A stretch of DNA of 64,000 nt from Magnetospirillum sp. (GCA_027532905.1 JAPZUA010000004.1:308570-372569); one strand, 5' to 3'. Counted from the first letter of the stretch, positions 26,133-35,240 are shown. The notes: a model not told the origin generated them from the sequence alone. Program-made: numbers and translations.

Positions 26133-26770
26133 GCGTTCTGCCGCACGAAACCACGCGCCGCAATTTCCTGGGGCTTGCTTGCCTTGCCGCCGCCGGCACG
26201 GTTGCGGGTTGCCAATTGCCTGGTTCCGGCGATCCGCCGCAGCTATTCACCCTCACGCCCAAATCGACCTTCGCAAGCGACCTGCCGCGCGCCGACTGGC
26301 AGCTTGCCGTGGAAATGCCGGTCGCTTCGGGCGGCATCGACAGCTCGCGCATCGCACTCGCCCGCTCGTCCGTGACGCTCGACTATTTCGCCCGCGCCAA
26401 CTGGACCGACACGGCCCCGCGCATGGTGCAGACGCTGCTGGTCGAGAGTTTCGAGAATACCGGGCGCATCGTGGCGGTGGGCCGCGAATCGTCGAGCTTG
26501 CGGCCCGACTATCTGCTCAAAGTGGATCTGCGCGAGTTCCAGGCCGAACTGCGCGGCAATGCGCCGCCCTCGGCGCGCGTGCGGCTTGCCGTTCGCCTCG
26601 TGCGCCTGCCCGATCGCGTCGTCGTCGCAAGCTTCGCGCACGAAGCCCAGCAGCCGGCGGTCAACAGCGACATCCACAATATCGTGCTCGCCTTCGACGA
26701 GGCATTGGGCACGGCGATGCGCCGCGTCGTCGAGTGGACCTTGCGCACGGCCGCACCGCGCCGGGCTTGA
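26129..26770 (+). CDS. ABC-type transport auxiliary lipoprotein
   Basis: This 213-residue protein has a Tat-like and lipoprotein signal (TTRRNFLGLACLAAAG, then lipobox VAGC with the lipidated Cys near residue 29). The mature part matches the ABC_trans_aux/PqiC group: YFTLTPKSTF-like start (here LFTLTPKSTF), SRIALARSSVTLDYFARANWTD, and VRLAVRLVRLPDRVVVASFAHEA. It is presumably the outer-membrane end of the MCE pathway. ATGA overlap with mlaD makes it the fourth gene of the operon. MlaA and MlaC are not present in this window. Confidence 0.88.
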   Translation: MSVLPHETTRRNFLGLACLAAAGTVAGCQLPGSGDPPQLFTLTPKSTFASDLPRADWQLAVEMPVASGGIDSSRIALARSSVTLDYFARANWTDTAPRMVQTLLVESFENTGRIVAVGRESSSLRPDYLLKVDLREFQAELRGNAPPSARVRLAVRLVRLPDRVVVASFAHEAQQPAVNSDIHNIVLAFDEALGTAMRRVVEWTLRTAAPRRA

Positions 26771-26773
26771 AGT

Positions 26774-27148
26774 TCAACGTACGATCAAGGATTCGATCGC
26801 GTCGCTGTCTTTGGCCCATTTGAGCCAATCGGCCGCACCGAGACCGTATTTGTTGGCGTGCGCGCGGTTAGCACCCGCAGCCGCCAAACGGGCCGCACAC
26901 GCCGCCTGGCCGCGCGCACAAGCATACATGAAGGCCGTGTTGCCGAAATCGTCGGTCGTGTCGGGCTTGGCACCGCGTGCGAGCAGCAATTCGAGTGCTG
27001 GCAGGCTGCCGCGTGCCGCCGCGCGCATCAATGCGGTCAAACCGCCCGAGCCGCGGATTTCAGGATCGGGCGTACGGTCGAGAATGCGCGCGATTTCGGC
27101 TGTGTCGCCGCGCTCGGCAGCCGCAATTAGGGCAGGTGTTCGTTCCAT
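26774..27148 (-). CDS. Ankyrin-repeat protein
   Basis: This 124-residue soluble protein is made of about three ankyrin repeats. Recognisable segments are TALMRAAARGSLPALELLLARGA and NTAFMYACARGQAACAARLAAAGA, each with the helix-loop-helix pattern and the T/N-A-L/F start. There is no signal peptide. Small ankyrin proteins mediate protein contacts, and no partner is obvious. It converges tail-to-tail with the lipoprotein gene, with three bases between them. Confidence 0.85.
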   Translation of the reverse strand: MERTPALIAAAERGDTAEIARILDRTPDPEIRGSGGLTALMRAAARGSLPALELLLARGAKPDTTDDFGNTAFMYACARGQAACAARLAAAGANRAHANKYGLGAADWLKWAKDSDAIESLIVR

Positions 27149-27241
27149 GGCGCGATAGGTGCCCTTTTGGCCGCACTTGCGTCAAGACCGGCGTTGGCGC
27201 GACAGTGCCGTCCCGTCTTTACCCGTCGCAGGAACCGTTCA

Positions 27242-27520
27242 ATGGAAAACCGCACCGTCGCCACCGCCATGCGCCGCAAGCTTGAAGCGGCCCTCGCCCC
27301 GTCGATGCTGGAGATCGACGACGATTCGGCCAAACATGCCGGCCATGTCGGGGCGCGGGTGGGCGGGGAATCGCATTTCAACGTGCGCATCGTGAGTGCG
27401 GCTTTCGCCGGCAAATCGCGCGTCGATCGCCAACGCCTCGTGCACGGCATTCTGGCCGAAGAGCTGGCCGGGCCCGTACATGCGCTGGCCTTGTCGCTGA
27501 AAGCTCCCGCCGAGAGCTGA
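27242..27520 (+). CDS. bolA: BolA family protein
   Basis: This 92-residue protein covers the whole BolA/IbaG fold, with the conserved helix-strand segment ESHFNVRIVSAAFAGKSRVDRQRLV and the partly conserved C-terminal His in GPVHALALSLKAP. BolA proteins bind monothiol glutaredoxins with an Fe-S cluster and act in iron regulation and stress morphology. The start ATG at 27242 (MENRTVATAM) gives the normal length; the frame extends to 27167 without support. The gene stands alone. Confidence 0.92.
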   Translation: MENRTVATAMRRKLEAALAPSMLEIDDDSAKHAGHVGARVGGESHFNVRIVSAAFAGKSRVDRQRLVHGILAEELAGPVHALALSLKAPAES

Positions 27521-27566
27521 AATTCTTGACGCCGCGTCGATCAGGGCGCCAGCTTGCCGGGACGCT

Positions 27567-27594
27567 TTGCCGAATCTTCAATTTACGATATATT
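27567..27594 (+). promoter_or_regulatory. Candidate sigma-70 promoter before the ribbon-helix-helix gene
   Basis: TTGCCG (27567-27572) and TATATT (27589-27594) are separated by 16 bases in an AT-rich pocket. Transcription would begin near 27601, close to or beyond the first ATG at 27600. The true start of the following gene is therefore likely an internal ATG, or the message is leaderless. Confidence 0.35.
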
Positions 27595-27599
27595 AATTT

Positions 27600-27875
27600 A
27601 TGGGATTATCGTCAAAAATGAAGATGGCAACGGCGGCGCCGCCGCGCCCGCGCAATGTGCGCATCCACGGGCGTCGCACGAGCATGCGGCTCGAAACGCC
27701 GTTCTGGACCGAACTTGAAGAAATCGCGCACACGCTCGAGATGCCGATCGAAACGCTGTGCGAGCGCATCGCCGACACTGCGCATCGCGGCAATCTCTCC
27801 TCGGCAATCCGCGTTTTCGTGCTCGCTTGGTCGCGCAAGAAAACGCGCAAGCACCTGCGCAGCCGCGTGAACTAG
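27600..27875 (+). CDS. Ribbon-helix-helix domain protein (RHH_4-like)
   Basis: This frame of 91 residues has a basic segment NVRIHGRRTSMRLETPFWTEL, the beta-strand plus first helix of an alphaproteobacterial ribbon-helix-helix protein, followed by SSAIRVFVLAW, the second helix. Such proteins bind DNA as dimers and resemble antitoxin-type or aryl-sulfate-cluster regulators, though no toxin gene is adjacent. ATGs at 27600, 27618 and 27624 are all possible starts; the conserved part begins after the last of them. Its stop overlaps the convergent DUF2889 stop by four bases. Confidence 0.78.
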   Translation: MGLSSKMKMATAAPPRPRNVRIHGRRTSMRLETPFWTELEEIAHTLEMPIETLCERIADTAHRGNLSSAIRVFVLAWSRKKTRKHLRSRVN

Positions 27876-28423
27876 TTTTTGCCCGTGTAAAGCTGCGGCC
27901 AGTGCGCGGCGACGACCGGGCTGTCGGCGGCAAGCGCGTGGCAGGTGTCGAGAAAGCCCGCGCGCCCATCCTCGGCCGGTTTTTCCTTGGCGCGCAGCGG
28001 CACGATCGTCTGAAAAGCGGCCGTCGCCATGGCGCCAAGCGCCAGTTCCACCAAATGCGTGCAGCCTTTGACCCCGCCCAAGCGCTCCTGCACGTGTTTG
28101 CGCCAGCCTTTGCCGATGCGCAAACCCACGAGCGCCTGGAAATTCGGCACGATGGCAGGGCACATCTCGAACGGGCTTGCGTCGGTCGAGGCTGCGACCG
28201 CATGCACGAGATAGCCGTCGTCGATCGTGAGGCGCAGCCGCATCTCGTGCAGCGGCGTGCCGGGGGCAAGGTGCCCGCGCCATTGATTGTCGAATCCGTA
28301 GGCTTTGGTGTCGACCAGATGGCCTTCGATGTCCCACAGCCCGTCGGCGCGCCGGTAACCGCTGCATTCGATGCGGCGGGTGTGAATGGGTTCGCGGGCG
28401 ATTTCGGGTTCGGGCAAGGGCAT
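27872..28423 (-). CDS. DUF2889 domain-containing protein
   Basis: This 183-residue cytoplasmic protein matches the DUF2889 family: HTRRIECSGYRRADGLWDIEGHLVDTK at the start, then GTPLHEMRLRLTID, and a Cys/His-containing segment VGLRIGKGWRKHVQERLGGVKGCTHLVELA that could hold a metal. The function is unknown. Members are common in alpha- and betaproteobacteria. There is no signal peptide. The start at 28423 (MPLPEPEIAREP) is the usual family start. Confidence 0.85.
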   Translation of the reverse strand: MPLPEPEIAREPIHTRRIECSGYRRADGLWDIEGHLVDTKAYGFDNQWRGHLAPGTPLHEMRLRLTIDDGYLVHAVAASTDASPFEMCPAIVPNFQALVGLRIGKGWRKHVQERLGGVKGCTHLVELALGAMATAAFQTIVPLRAKEKPAEDGRAGFLDTCHALAADSPVVAAHWPQLYTGKN

Positions 28424-28484
28424 GCACGATGTTCCCAGAAATCGCGCCTACGCACAAAAACAAAAGCAGCAGGTGCGCCAGGTC

Positions 28485-28940
28485 TTACGTGAGCCCGTAA
28501 CCGGCCGAGCCCGAGATGAACGCGTCGCGCTCCTGCAGGCCTTGTTCGAGTTCCCCCAGTGCAGTCGCGTAAAGGTCGCGCACCGACACGATGCCGATAA
28601 GACGCGTGCCATCGACGACCGGCAAATGGCGATAGCCGTGCTTGCGCATCATGTCGAGCGCTTCGCCCGCGGCGTCGTCGGGGCCGATCGTGTCGGGATT
28701 GGGCGTCATCACTTCAGCGAGCGTCGTTGCGTCCGGATCGCGGCGCCCGGCCACGACCTTCGTCATCACGTCGCGCTCGGTGAAGATACCCGCCATACGA
28801 CCGGCCGCATCGACCACCACAACCGCACCGATGCGCCGGCTCGCCATCGCGATCGAGGCCTCGCGCACGCTCATGCTCGAGCTGGCCGTGGCAATGTTCT
28901 GGACGCCCGAAATCACGTCGGGAACGATTTTACGGTTCAT
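28485..28940 (-). CDS. CBS-pair domain protein
   Basis: This 151-residue protein consists of two CBS domains only (about residues 8-75 and 80-140). Recognisable parts are MASRRIGAVVVVDAAGRMAGIFTERD and HGYRHLPVVDGTRLIGIVSVRDL. CBS pairs bind adenosine nucleotides and sense energy state. It is a stand-alone regulator with an unknown partner. It precedes no obvious operon partner; 94 bases separate it from the corC-like gene upstream on the same strand. Confidence 0.9.
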   Translation of the reverse strand: MNRKIVPDVISGVQNIATASSSMSVREASIAMASRRIGAVVVVDAAGRMAGIFTERDVMTKVVAGRRDPDATTLAEVMTPNPDTIGPDDAAGEALDMMRKHGYRHLPVVDGTRLIGIVSVRDLYATALGELEQGLQERDAFISGSAGYGLT

Positions 28941-29034
28941 CGATACCCTCCCTGGATGCGGCGCTTATATGTTTGCGTAGACCGCGACGTACAAATGATA
29001 GCGCCGCTTGGGCCGTGCTTGGCAAGGCCGTTCG

Positions 29035-30384
29035 TCAGGCGGCAACGCCGTCGGGTGCGGTCTTTTGCGCTGCCGCATCGCCGATCGCCAGTATTCGCAA
29101 GGTTGCGATCTGGTTGCGTTTGCGGCGCAATATTTCGAAACGCAACCCGTGGAAGGTCAGAATCTGGCCGACATCGGGGATTCGGCGCGCCTCATAGAGC
29201 ACAAGGCCGGCGATCGTGGCCGCGTCTTCGTCGGGCAGGCGCCAGTCGAACTGGCGGTTCAAATCGCGGATCGTGACCGACCCATCGACGATGAAACTGC
29301 CGTCAGCCTGCGGGCGCACGCCCGGCACTTTGAACTCATGTTTCTCGGCGATGTCGCCGACGATTTCTTCCAGAATGTCTTCGAGTGTCACGACCCCCAT
29401 GAGGCCGCCATATTCATCGACGACGAGCGCGAAATGCTCGCGTCGGCGGCGGAACGCCTCGAGCTGGTCGAGCAGACTCGTGGAATCGGGGATGAACCAG
29501 GCGCGGCCCGCGATCTGGGCGATGTCGATCGTCGTGGGATCGCCGCCATTGGCACGCAAGGCCGCGAGCAGCGCTTTGGCGTGCAAGACGCCGATCACGT
29601 TGTCTTGCGTGCCGCGCCACAGCGGAATGCGTGTGTGCGGGCTCGACAGCGCCTGCTCGAGGATGGCGGCCGGCGGCTGGTCGGCGTCGATCGCCACGAC
29701 CTGGCGGCGATGGATCATGATGTCCGACACGGCCACGTCGGCCAAATCGAGGATCGAGCGCAGCATCTGGCGCTCTTTGCGCACGGTCGAAGCCCCGCTT
29801 GCTTCGCCCGAGCCGTGCAGCTCGATGGCCCCGCGCAGCTCCTCGGCGGCGGCCTCGGCCGTGGGCTCGTTGTAGCGCACGCCGAGCATGCTCAGCATGG
29901 TTTTGGCCGCGACGCGCGTTGCCGTCGCCAGCGGCGACAAGAACGCCATCATCGCGCGCGCAAACGGGGCCAGCATCAGCGCCACGCGGTCCGCATTGGC
30001 AAGCGCCCACATTTTCGGCATGACCTCGCCGAACACCACGACCAGTACCGTCATGATGATTGTCGCGTAGAGCACGCCTGCATCGCCGAAGAGCGCGATC
30101 AAAGCGCTCGTGGTCAAGGCCGAGCCCAGAATATTGACGAGGTTGTTGCCGAGCAACACGGCGCTGATGAACTGGTCGCGCTGGTCGCGCAGGCGGTTCA
30201 CGAGACCGGCCCGGCGTGAGCCCTGGCGCTCCATCTCAGCAAGGCGCGGGCGCGACGCAGACGTGATCGAGGTCTCGACCGCCGACAAGAGGGCCGCCAC
30301 GACAAGCAGCACGATCACGGCCACGACCACGAACCAATTGGGCAGGTCCGGCATGGAGGGCAATTCGAACCCTTCGAAATTCAT
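29035..30384 (-). CDS. CNNM/CorC-HlyC family membrane protein
   Basis: This 449-residue protein has an N-terminal membrane domain (DUF21/CNNM, residues about 15-200, with [18 protein letters not shown] and [11 protein letters not shown]). A CBS pair follows at about 215-335 with [10 protein letters not shown] and [26 protein letters not shown]. The C-terminal CorC_HlyC domain is at about 350-435 with [15 protein letters not shown]. The family exports magnesium or cobalt or takes part in metal resistance. Old names (hemolysin) are misleading. The start overlaps the aroB stop as ATGA, giving an aroK-aroB-corC operon, an arrangement I recall from other Rhodospirillales. Confidence 0.92.
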   Translation of the reverse strand: MNFEGFELPSMPDLPNWFVVVAVIVLLVVAALLSAVETSITSASRPRLAEMERQGSRRAGLVNRLRDQRDQFISAVLLGNNLVNILGSALTTSALIALFGDAGVLYATIIMTVLVVVFGEVMPKMWALANADRVALMLAPFARAMMAFLSPLATATRVAAKTMLSMLGVRYNEPTAEAAAEELRGAIELHGSGEASGASTVRKERQMLRSILDLADVAVSDIMIHRRQVVAIDADQPPAAILEQALSSPHTRIPLWRGTQDNVIGVLHAKALLAALRANGGDPTTIDIAQIAGRAWFIPDSTSLLDQLEAFRRRREHFALVVDEYGGLMGVVTLEDILEEIVGDIAEKHEFKVPGVRPQADGSFIVDGSVTIRDLNRQFDWRLPDEDAATIAGLVLYEARRIPDVGQILTFHGLRFEILRRKRNQIATLRILAIGDAAAQKTAPDGVAA

Positions 30385-31493
30385 CGTCCGGCCTCCGCGG
30401 TCATGAAGCCCCGCAAGGCGGCCGCATCGATGTCGGACGCCACGAAGGCTTTGCCGATACCGCGTGCGAGAATGAACGTGAGTTTGCCGTCGCGCACTTT
30501 TTTGTCGTGTCCCATATGGTCGATCAATGTGGATGCAGCAAAGCCGCGCTGCGTGTCGAGGCGCGTGGGCAGGCCCGTGGCGTCAAGATGGGCCGCAACG
30601 CGCGCCGCCTCAGGTGCCGCACAAAGTCCGAGCTTGGCCGAAAAATCGAACGCCTGGCGCATGCCGATCGCCACGGCTTCGCCGTGCAAGAGATCGAGGC
30701 CGAAACCAGTTTCGGCCTCCAGCGCATGGCCGAATGTGTGGCCGAGATTGAGAAGGGCGCGCAAGCCTGCCTCGCGCTCGTCGGCCGCCACAATGCGCGC
30801 TTTGGCGGCAACGGCTGCGCGTACGGCGGTGCGACGCGCATCGCCCGATCCAGCGAGCACGGCAGCCGCATTGGCCTCGCACCACGCGAAGAAGGCCGGA
30901 TCGTCGATGAGGCCGTATTTGACCGTCTCGGCATAGCCTGCGCGCAGTTCGCGGGGCGCCAGCGTGTCGAGCGTGCCGAGATCGCACAGCACCAGACGCG
31001 GCTGGTGGAAGGCGCCGACGAGGTTTTTGCCGTAGCGCGTGTTGACCGCCGTTTTGCCGCCGACCGAGCTGTCGACTTGGGCGAGCAGCGTGGTCGGGCA
31101 TTGCACGAAATCCACGCCGCGCAGCAGCAAAGCGGCTGCAACGCCGGTCATGTCGCCGATCACCCCACCGCCCAAGGCCAGCAGAATGTCGCCGCGCTCG
31201 GGCCGGTGGGCCAGCACCGCGTCCAGCAGCGTGCCAAGATGCGCCCAGTCCTTGCTGGTTTCGCCGGGCGGCTGCACGAAGGTTTTGTGGACAAGCCCGG
31301 CAGCGTCCAAGCCTGCCTCGAGGCGCGGCAGATGCAACGCGGCAACTGTGCTGTCGGTCACGACGAACACGCGCTTGGCTGGCCGCACCACCAAGATCGC
31401 AGCCCCGGCCGTCTCGAGCAGGCCAGCGCCGATTTTGACGTCGTAGCTGCGCTGGTCGAGGGCAACGCGCACTGTGTCGGCGGCACCGCTCAT
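30381..31493 (-). CDS. aroB: 3-dehydroquinate synthase
   Basis: This 370-residue enzyme converts DAHP to 3-dehydroquinate, the second step of the shikimate pathway. NAD-binding [10 protein letters not shown] near residue 108 and the substrate loop [18 protein letters not shown] are present. The zinc ligands are Glu in [12 protein letters not shown], His in [11 protein letters not shown] and His in [11 protein letters not shown]. The start ATG at 31493 ([10 protein letters not shown]) overlaps the aroK stop as ATGA. Both flanking junctions overlap, so expression is coupled to aroK and the corC-like gene. Confidence 0.96.
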   Translation of the reverse strand: MSGAADTVRVALDQRSYDVKIGAGLLETAGAAILVVRPAKRVFVVTDSTVAALHLPRLEAGLDAAGLVHKTFVQPPGETSKDWAHLGTLLDAVLAHRPERGDILLALGGGVIGDMTGVAAALLLRGVDFVQCPTTLLAQVDSSVGGKTAVNTRYGKNLVGAFHQPRLVLCDLGTLDTLAPRELRAGYAETVKYGLIDDPAFFAWCEANAAAVLAGSGDARRTAVRAAVAAKARIVAADEREAGLRALLNLGHTFGHALEAETGFGLDLLHGEAVAIGMRQAFDFSAKLGLCAAPEAARVAAHLDATGLPTRLDTQRGFAASTLIDHMGHDKKVRDGKLTFILARGIGKAFVASDIDAAALRGFMTAEAGR

Positions 31494-32092
31494 GGCGATC
31501 CCGCCTCGACGCCGGGCTGCGCGCAATAGGCCGAGATGGCGGTGATCACGCGCTGCGTGGTTTCGTCGGGCGACGCTTCGCTCGACTGAACATGGAGATC
31601 GGCCAGCGCATAGATTGGGTCGCGAGCGGCCATCAGCTGCGCCAAAATCTCACGCGGATCGCCGCTGTTGAGCAGCGGGCGGTGCGTGCGCTTGGCCGTG
31701 CGTCGCACCAGCGTGTCGAGATCGGCCTGCAGCCACACGGATAGACCGCGCTGCTTGATCGCGTCGCGCGTCTGCGGATCCATGAAAGCGCCGCCGCCCG
31801 TGGCCATTACGCCGCGCGCACCCTCAAGCAGGCGCAAGATCACGCGCCGTTCGACGTCGCGGAACGCCGTCTCGCCGTAAAGTTCGAAAATCTCGGCGAT
31901 CGAGCAGCCGGCTGCCGTCTCGACCTCGCGGTCGGTATCCACAAACGGCAGGCCAATGCGCGCAGCCAAGCGCTTGCCGATCGCACTCTTGCCGGCTCCC
32001 ATCAAGCCGACCATCACGATCGAACGCTGGGCCCGCACAAGCGGCGTGCTCGCCGCTTCGGGCGGCATCGGGGACGAAAACGATAAGGTCAT
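31490..32092 (-). CDS. aroK: Shikimate kinase
   Basis: This 200-residue kinase phosphorylates shikimate with ATP. It has the P-loop [11 protein letters not shown] near residue 36, the shikimate-binding DTDREVE near 58, GGGAF near 103, and the lid Arg in [13 protein letters not shown] near 140. A 20-residue N-terminal extension precedes the kinase fold; MTLSFSSP at 32092 is chosen, with a later ATG at 32068 also possible. The reading frame extends to 32446 but without a plausible start. Confidence 0.94.
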   Translation of the reverse strand: MTLSFSSPMPPEAASTPLVRAQRSIVMVGLMGAGKSAIGKRLAARIGLPFVDTDREVETAAGCSIAEIFELYGETAFRDVERRVILRLLEGARGVMATGGGAFMDPQTRDAIKQRGLSVWLQADLDTLVRRTAKRTHRPLLNSGDPREILAQLMAARDPIYALADLHVQSSEASPDETTQRVITAISAYCAQPGVEAGSP

Positions 32093-32276
32093 CGTTGTCA
32101 GGACGTGGGAACGCGAAAACGCCGCACCGCACCCGACGTTTCGGTGCGTGCGTGAACCTCGCCTTTCCTCTTGCGCAACTGCCTCATGGCAAGCGAGTGT
32201 AGCAAACCACGCTGCCGCCTGCACGAGGCTCGCGAGGAATCGTTTTTTGTACACGCTTTCAAGGGTTTGACAGAAG

Positions 32277-32417
32277 ATGCGACGCCCCTTTCTGCTCATT
32301 CTTGTGGTCGTTGCGGCGGCCCTTGCCGCCGGGGTGTCGTTCCTGGCGAGCTGGGATATCCCTGCACCGACCGCGCGAATCGAAAAGACGATCCCCAATG
32401 ACCGCCTGCCGCGCTGA
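32277..32417 (+). CDS. 46-residue single-pass membrane protein
   Basis: This small gene encodes two arginines, one hydrophobic helix (residues about 5-25), and a polar tail ending EKTIPNDRLPR. The tail pattern (aromatic, D/P-rich, then I-x-x-x-I-P-N-D-R) resembles short hypothetical proteins I recall upstream of xerD in related genomes; this is from memory and uncertain. It ends seven bases before the start chosen for the large exported protein and is probably co-transcribed with it. The function is unknown. It may be a membrane-anchored peptide whose tail faces the periplasm. Confidence 0.6.
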   Translation: MRRPFLLILVVVAAALAAGVSFLASWDIPAPTARIEKTIPNDRLPR

Positions 32418-32424
32418 CCGCACC

Positions 32425-34248
32425 ATGCGTGCCCTGCTGATCGCACCGCTTATGGCCGCGGGGCTGCTGGCCGCCGGTGCGGCTGCACCTGCTTTCGCCC
32501 AAAACCCCGGCTCGAACCTGCTGCGTCCGCCGCCGCCGCGCGTCGAACCGCCGCCTGCCGCGACAGCCGATCCTGCGGGTGAGGCAGCCCCGCGCACCAC
32601 GCCGCAACTGCAAGCACCGGCCGGGATCGAGGTCGAAGTCGCCCGCCCGCTCGACCCAGAGGCGATCGGTCTTATCGATGCGGCGCGCGGCGGCTTTCCG
32701 CCCGATGCGTGGGCGGCGAGCGGGCGTGCTTTTGCCGAGCGCCTTGTGCGCGACCTGCCCGCCCCGCTTGCCTCGCAGCCTTTGCGCGAATTGGCGTGGC
32801 GCACGCTTGCTTCGACAGCGGCAGGACCGCTGGTGGCGACGTCGCTCGCCGCACCGGGTGCAAACGCCCAAGCGAACTTCGCGGGCTTGCGCGCAGGCCG
32901 GCTGCGCGCCCTTGGCGACATCGAATCGGCGGCCGAGCTTGCACGCCGCATTCCCGACCGCATGACGGATCCCGCCCTTGCGCGCCTGCTGATCGACGCG
33001 GCGTTTCTGGCGCAGGCCGACGAGCGGGCCTGTGCGCTGGTGCGCGAAGCGCTGGCGCGCGGCCGCGACGTGGCGCTGCAGAAGGCGCTGATGTTCTGCC
33101 AGGCCATAGCTGGCGACGGCGACCGCGCCCAGCTGGGCTTGGCGATGCTGCGCGACCAGGGCGCACCCGAAGACCCCGCGTTTGTGACCCTGCTGCTCGC
33201 GATCGGCGGCGACGGGCGCGGCGTGCGCGTCGATACCTTGCGCAATGCCGATCCGCTGTCGCTCGCCATGCTGCGCGCCGCCAAGGTTGCCCCGCCTGCC
33301 GACAGCGTGCAGAGCAACGACCCCGCCGTGCTTGCCGCCCTTGCGCGCGGCGATTGGGGCACGCCCGAATTTCGCTTGGCTGCCGCCGAACGCGCCGAAG
33401 CATTCGGCGCCATGCCGGCGGGCGAACTTGCCGATTTCTACCGCGCCATCGAACTCACCGCCGCCCAGTCGGCCGATCCGGCGGCGTTTGCGCGCGGCGA
33501 CGGCGGTCCGCGCGGGCGGGCGGCCTTGTTCAAAGCCGCCGACGCAGCCCCGATCGGCCCTGCCCGCCTCACCGCGCTGCAGGCTTTGTGGAACCATGGC
33601 CGCGAGCGCGGCGGCTACGCCACGTTGGCGCGCGCGAGCGTGGTCTTGCTGGCGCAGACGCCGCCCTCGTCCGACACTCGTTTTGCCGCCGCCGATGCCG
33701 CGCGCGCCCTGTTGATGGCGGGCGAGCGCGAAGCCGCAACGGGCTGGATCCGGCTTGTACGCGCGGCCCAAATCGGCGGCGACACGGCGGCGACCAACGA
33801 GGCCGCACGCATCTGGTTGCTCGCAACTCTGGCCGGCATCGAGACCGGCGAAGCGCGCAGCTCGCCCCGCCTTGCCGCCTGGCGCCAAGCGCTCGACGCA
33901 AGCGACGCGCGTACTGCCCCAGCCCGCGCATCGCTTGGCGTTGCCCTGCTGAGCGGCCTTGGGCATCTGCCGGGCGGCGGGGCCGCCCTGGCTTTTCCGC
34001 AAACAGCACTCGAGCGCCAGACCGCAAGCTTGCCGCATCCAGCGTTGGTAACGGCACTCCACGAGGCGGGGATCGGCGGCAGGCCCGCCGAATGCGCCTT
34101 GCTCGTTGTGCATATGCTGGGCGGCGAGGGTGCAGCGGGTGCCCCCGTCTATGTGCTGCTCTCGGTGCTCGATGGTCTGCGCGCGGTCGGCCTCGAGGAA
34201 AATGCACGCCTGCTGGCCCTCGAATCCGCGATCGCGTCGGGGCTTTAG
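32425..34248 (+). CDS. Large exported protein of unknown function, helical-repeat-like
   Basis: This 607-residue protein has a Sec signal peptide (MRALLIAPLMAAGLLAAGAAAPAFA) and a Pro-rich segment (about residues 26-70). A long Ala/Arg/Leu-rich, mainly helical body follows, with recurring A-L-x-x-G-x-x-x-x-A patterns that resemble TPR/Sel1-like helical solenoids without a clear consensus. I do not recognise a named domain. It ends 11 bases before xerD on the same strand. The start at 32425 places the signal at the N terminus; an in-frame ATG at 32398 overlaps the preceding small gene. Confidence 0.75.
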   Translation: MRALLIAPLMAAGLLAAGAAAPAFAQNPGSNLLRPPPPRVEPPPAATADPAGEAAPRTTPQLQAPAGIEVEVARPLDPEAIGLIDAARGGFPPDAWAASGRAFAERLVRDLPAPLASQPLRELAWRTLASTAAGPLVATSLAAPGANAQANFAGLRAGRLRALGDIESAAELARRIPDRMTDPALARLLIDAAFLAQADERACALVREALARGRDVALQKALMFCQAIAGDGDRAQLGLAMLRDQGAPEDPAFVTLLLAIGGDGRGVRVDTLRNADPLSLAMLRAAKVAPPADSVQSNDPAVLAALARGDWGTPEFRLAAAERAEAFGAMPAGELADFYRAIELTAAQSADPAAFARGDGGPRGRAALFKAADAAPIGPARLTALQALWNHGRERGGYATLARASVVLLAQTPPSSDTRFAAADAARALLMAGEREAATGWIRLVRAAQIGGDTAATNEAARIWLLATLAGIETGEARSSPRLAAWRQALDASDARTAPARASLGVALLSGLGHLPGGGAALAFPQTALERQTASLPHPALVTALHEAGIGGRPAECALLVVHMLGGEGAAGAPVYVLLSVLDGLRAVGLEENARLLALESAIASGL

Positions 34249-34259
34249 GCGTTCGGGCG

Positions 34260-35198
34260 ATGGCGCGCGGCCGGCCGCCTGCTCCCAAGCCCGATCTGTC
34301 GCGCCACGCGACGCTGTTTCTCGAAATGATGCGCGCCGAGCGCAACGCGTCGGCCCATACCGAGCGCGCCTATTCGGTCGATCTTGCCGATTACGAAGCC
34401 TTTTTGGCCGCACGCGGCAGCAGCGTGCTGGCGTGCGATGCCGCCCTTGCGCGCGCCTACATGGCCAAGCTTGCGGCCCGCGCATTGAGCCCGCGCAGTG
34501 CAGCGCGCCGGCTTTCGGCGATGCGCCAGCTGCATCGTTTTCTGCTGGCCGAAAACCATCGCGCCGACGACCCGCTGACGAGCCTCGAGGCCCCGCGCAT
34601 CGGCCGGCCGCTGCCCAAGATCTTGGCCGAAGACGAAGTCGCGCGCCTCATCGATGCCGCCCGCAGCCACACCGCCAAAGACGGCGGGCGGCTCATGTGC
34701 TTCCTCGAAGTGCTCTATTCGAGCGGGCTGCGCGTGTCGGAACTGGCCGGGCTCAAAGTGTCGGCCCTCGCGCGCGACGGCTCGTTTTTGATCGTGCGCG
34801 GCAAGGGCGACAAAGAACGCTTGATCCCGCTTGCCGCCCCTGCGCTTGCCGCGATCGCGGCGTGGCGGCAGGCGCGCGACAAGCGCAGCCCCAAAGCCGC
34901 CAAATCGCTCTATCTGTTCCCGAGTGCAGCCAAAGCCGGGCACCTTACGCCTGCGCGCATTGCCCAGCTCCTCAAGGCGTTGGCGCCGCGCGCCGGGATT
35001 GCGCCGCAGCGCCTGTCGCCGCACGTGCTGCGGCATGCGTTTGCAAGCCATCTCGTCGATCGCGGGGCCGATCTGCGCGCGGTGCAGCAGATGCTGGGCC
35101 ATGCCGACATCGCCACAACCCAGATCTACACCCATGTCGGCGGCGAACGCCTGAAACAGGTTGTGGCCAAACACCATCCGCTGGCGCGCCGTCGCTGA
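34260..35198 (+). CDS. xerD: Tyrosine recombinase XerD
   Basis: This 312-residue recombinase, with XerC, resolves chromosome dimers at dif. The N-terminal SAM-like DNA-binding domain covers about 10-100. The catalytic domain shows Arg in SSGLRVSEL, Lys in VRGKGDKERLIPL, His-x-x-Arg in LSPHVLRHAFASHL, His in LGHADIATTQ and the nucleophile Tyr in IYTHV. The sequence places it with housekeeping Xer proteins rather than integrases. No tRNA, attachment repeat or phage gene is nearby. The C-terminal HPLARRR is typical of XerD. Confidence 0.94.
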   Translation: MARGRPPAPKPDLSRHATLFLEMMRAERNASAHTERAYSVDLADYEAFLAARGSSVLACDAALARAYMAKLAARALSPRSAARRLSAMRQLHRFLLAENHRADDPLTSLEAPRIGRPLPKILAEDEVARLIDAARSHTAKDGGRLMCFLEVLYSSGLRVSELAGLKVSALARDGSFLIVRGKGDKERLIPLAAPALAAIAAWRQARDKRSPKAAKSLYLFPSAAKAGHLTPARIAQLLKALAPRAGIAPQRLSPHVLRHAFASHLVDRGADLRAVQQMLGHADIATTQIYTHVGGERLKQVVAKHHPLARRR

Positions 35199-35221
35199 AA
35201 GGGGGCGCAAAAACAACCGTC

Positions 35222-35240
35222 TTGCGCTTGTAACGCGCAA
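35222..35240. repeat. Inverted repeat upstream of malate synthase
   Basis: TTGCGC (35222-35227) and GCGCAA (35235-35240) are perfect inverted arms with a seven-base spacer, 68 bases before the malate synthase start. It may be an operator for that gene. The regulator is unknown. Confidence 0.3.

Noticed and set aside
27600-28423. Toxin-antitoxin pair made of the ribbon-helix-helix gene and its neighbour
   Set aside because: The neighbour is convergent and is a DUF2889 protein, not a toxin; toxin-antitoxin genes are normally co-directional.
34260-35198. Tyrosine recombinase as evidence of an integrated mobile element
   Set aside because: The sequence fits housekeeping XerD. No attachment repeat, tRNA, phage gene or composition change is seen around it.
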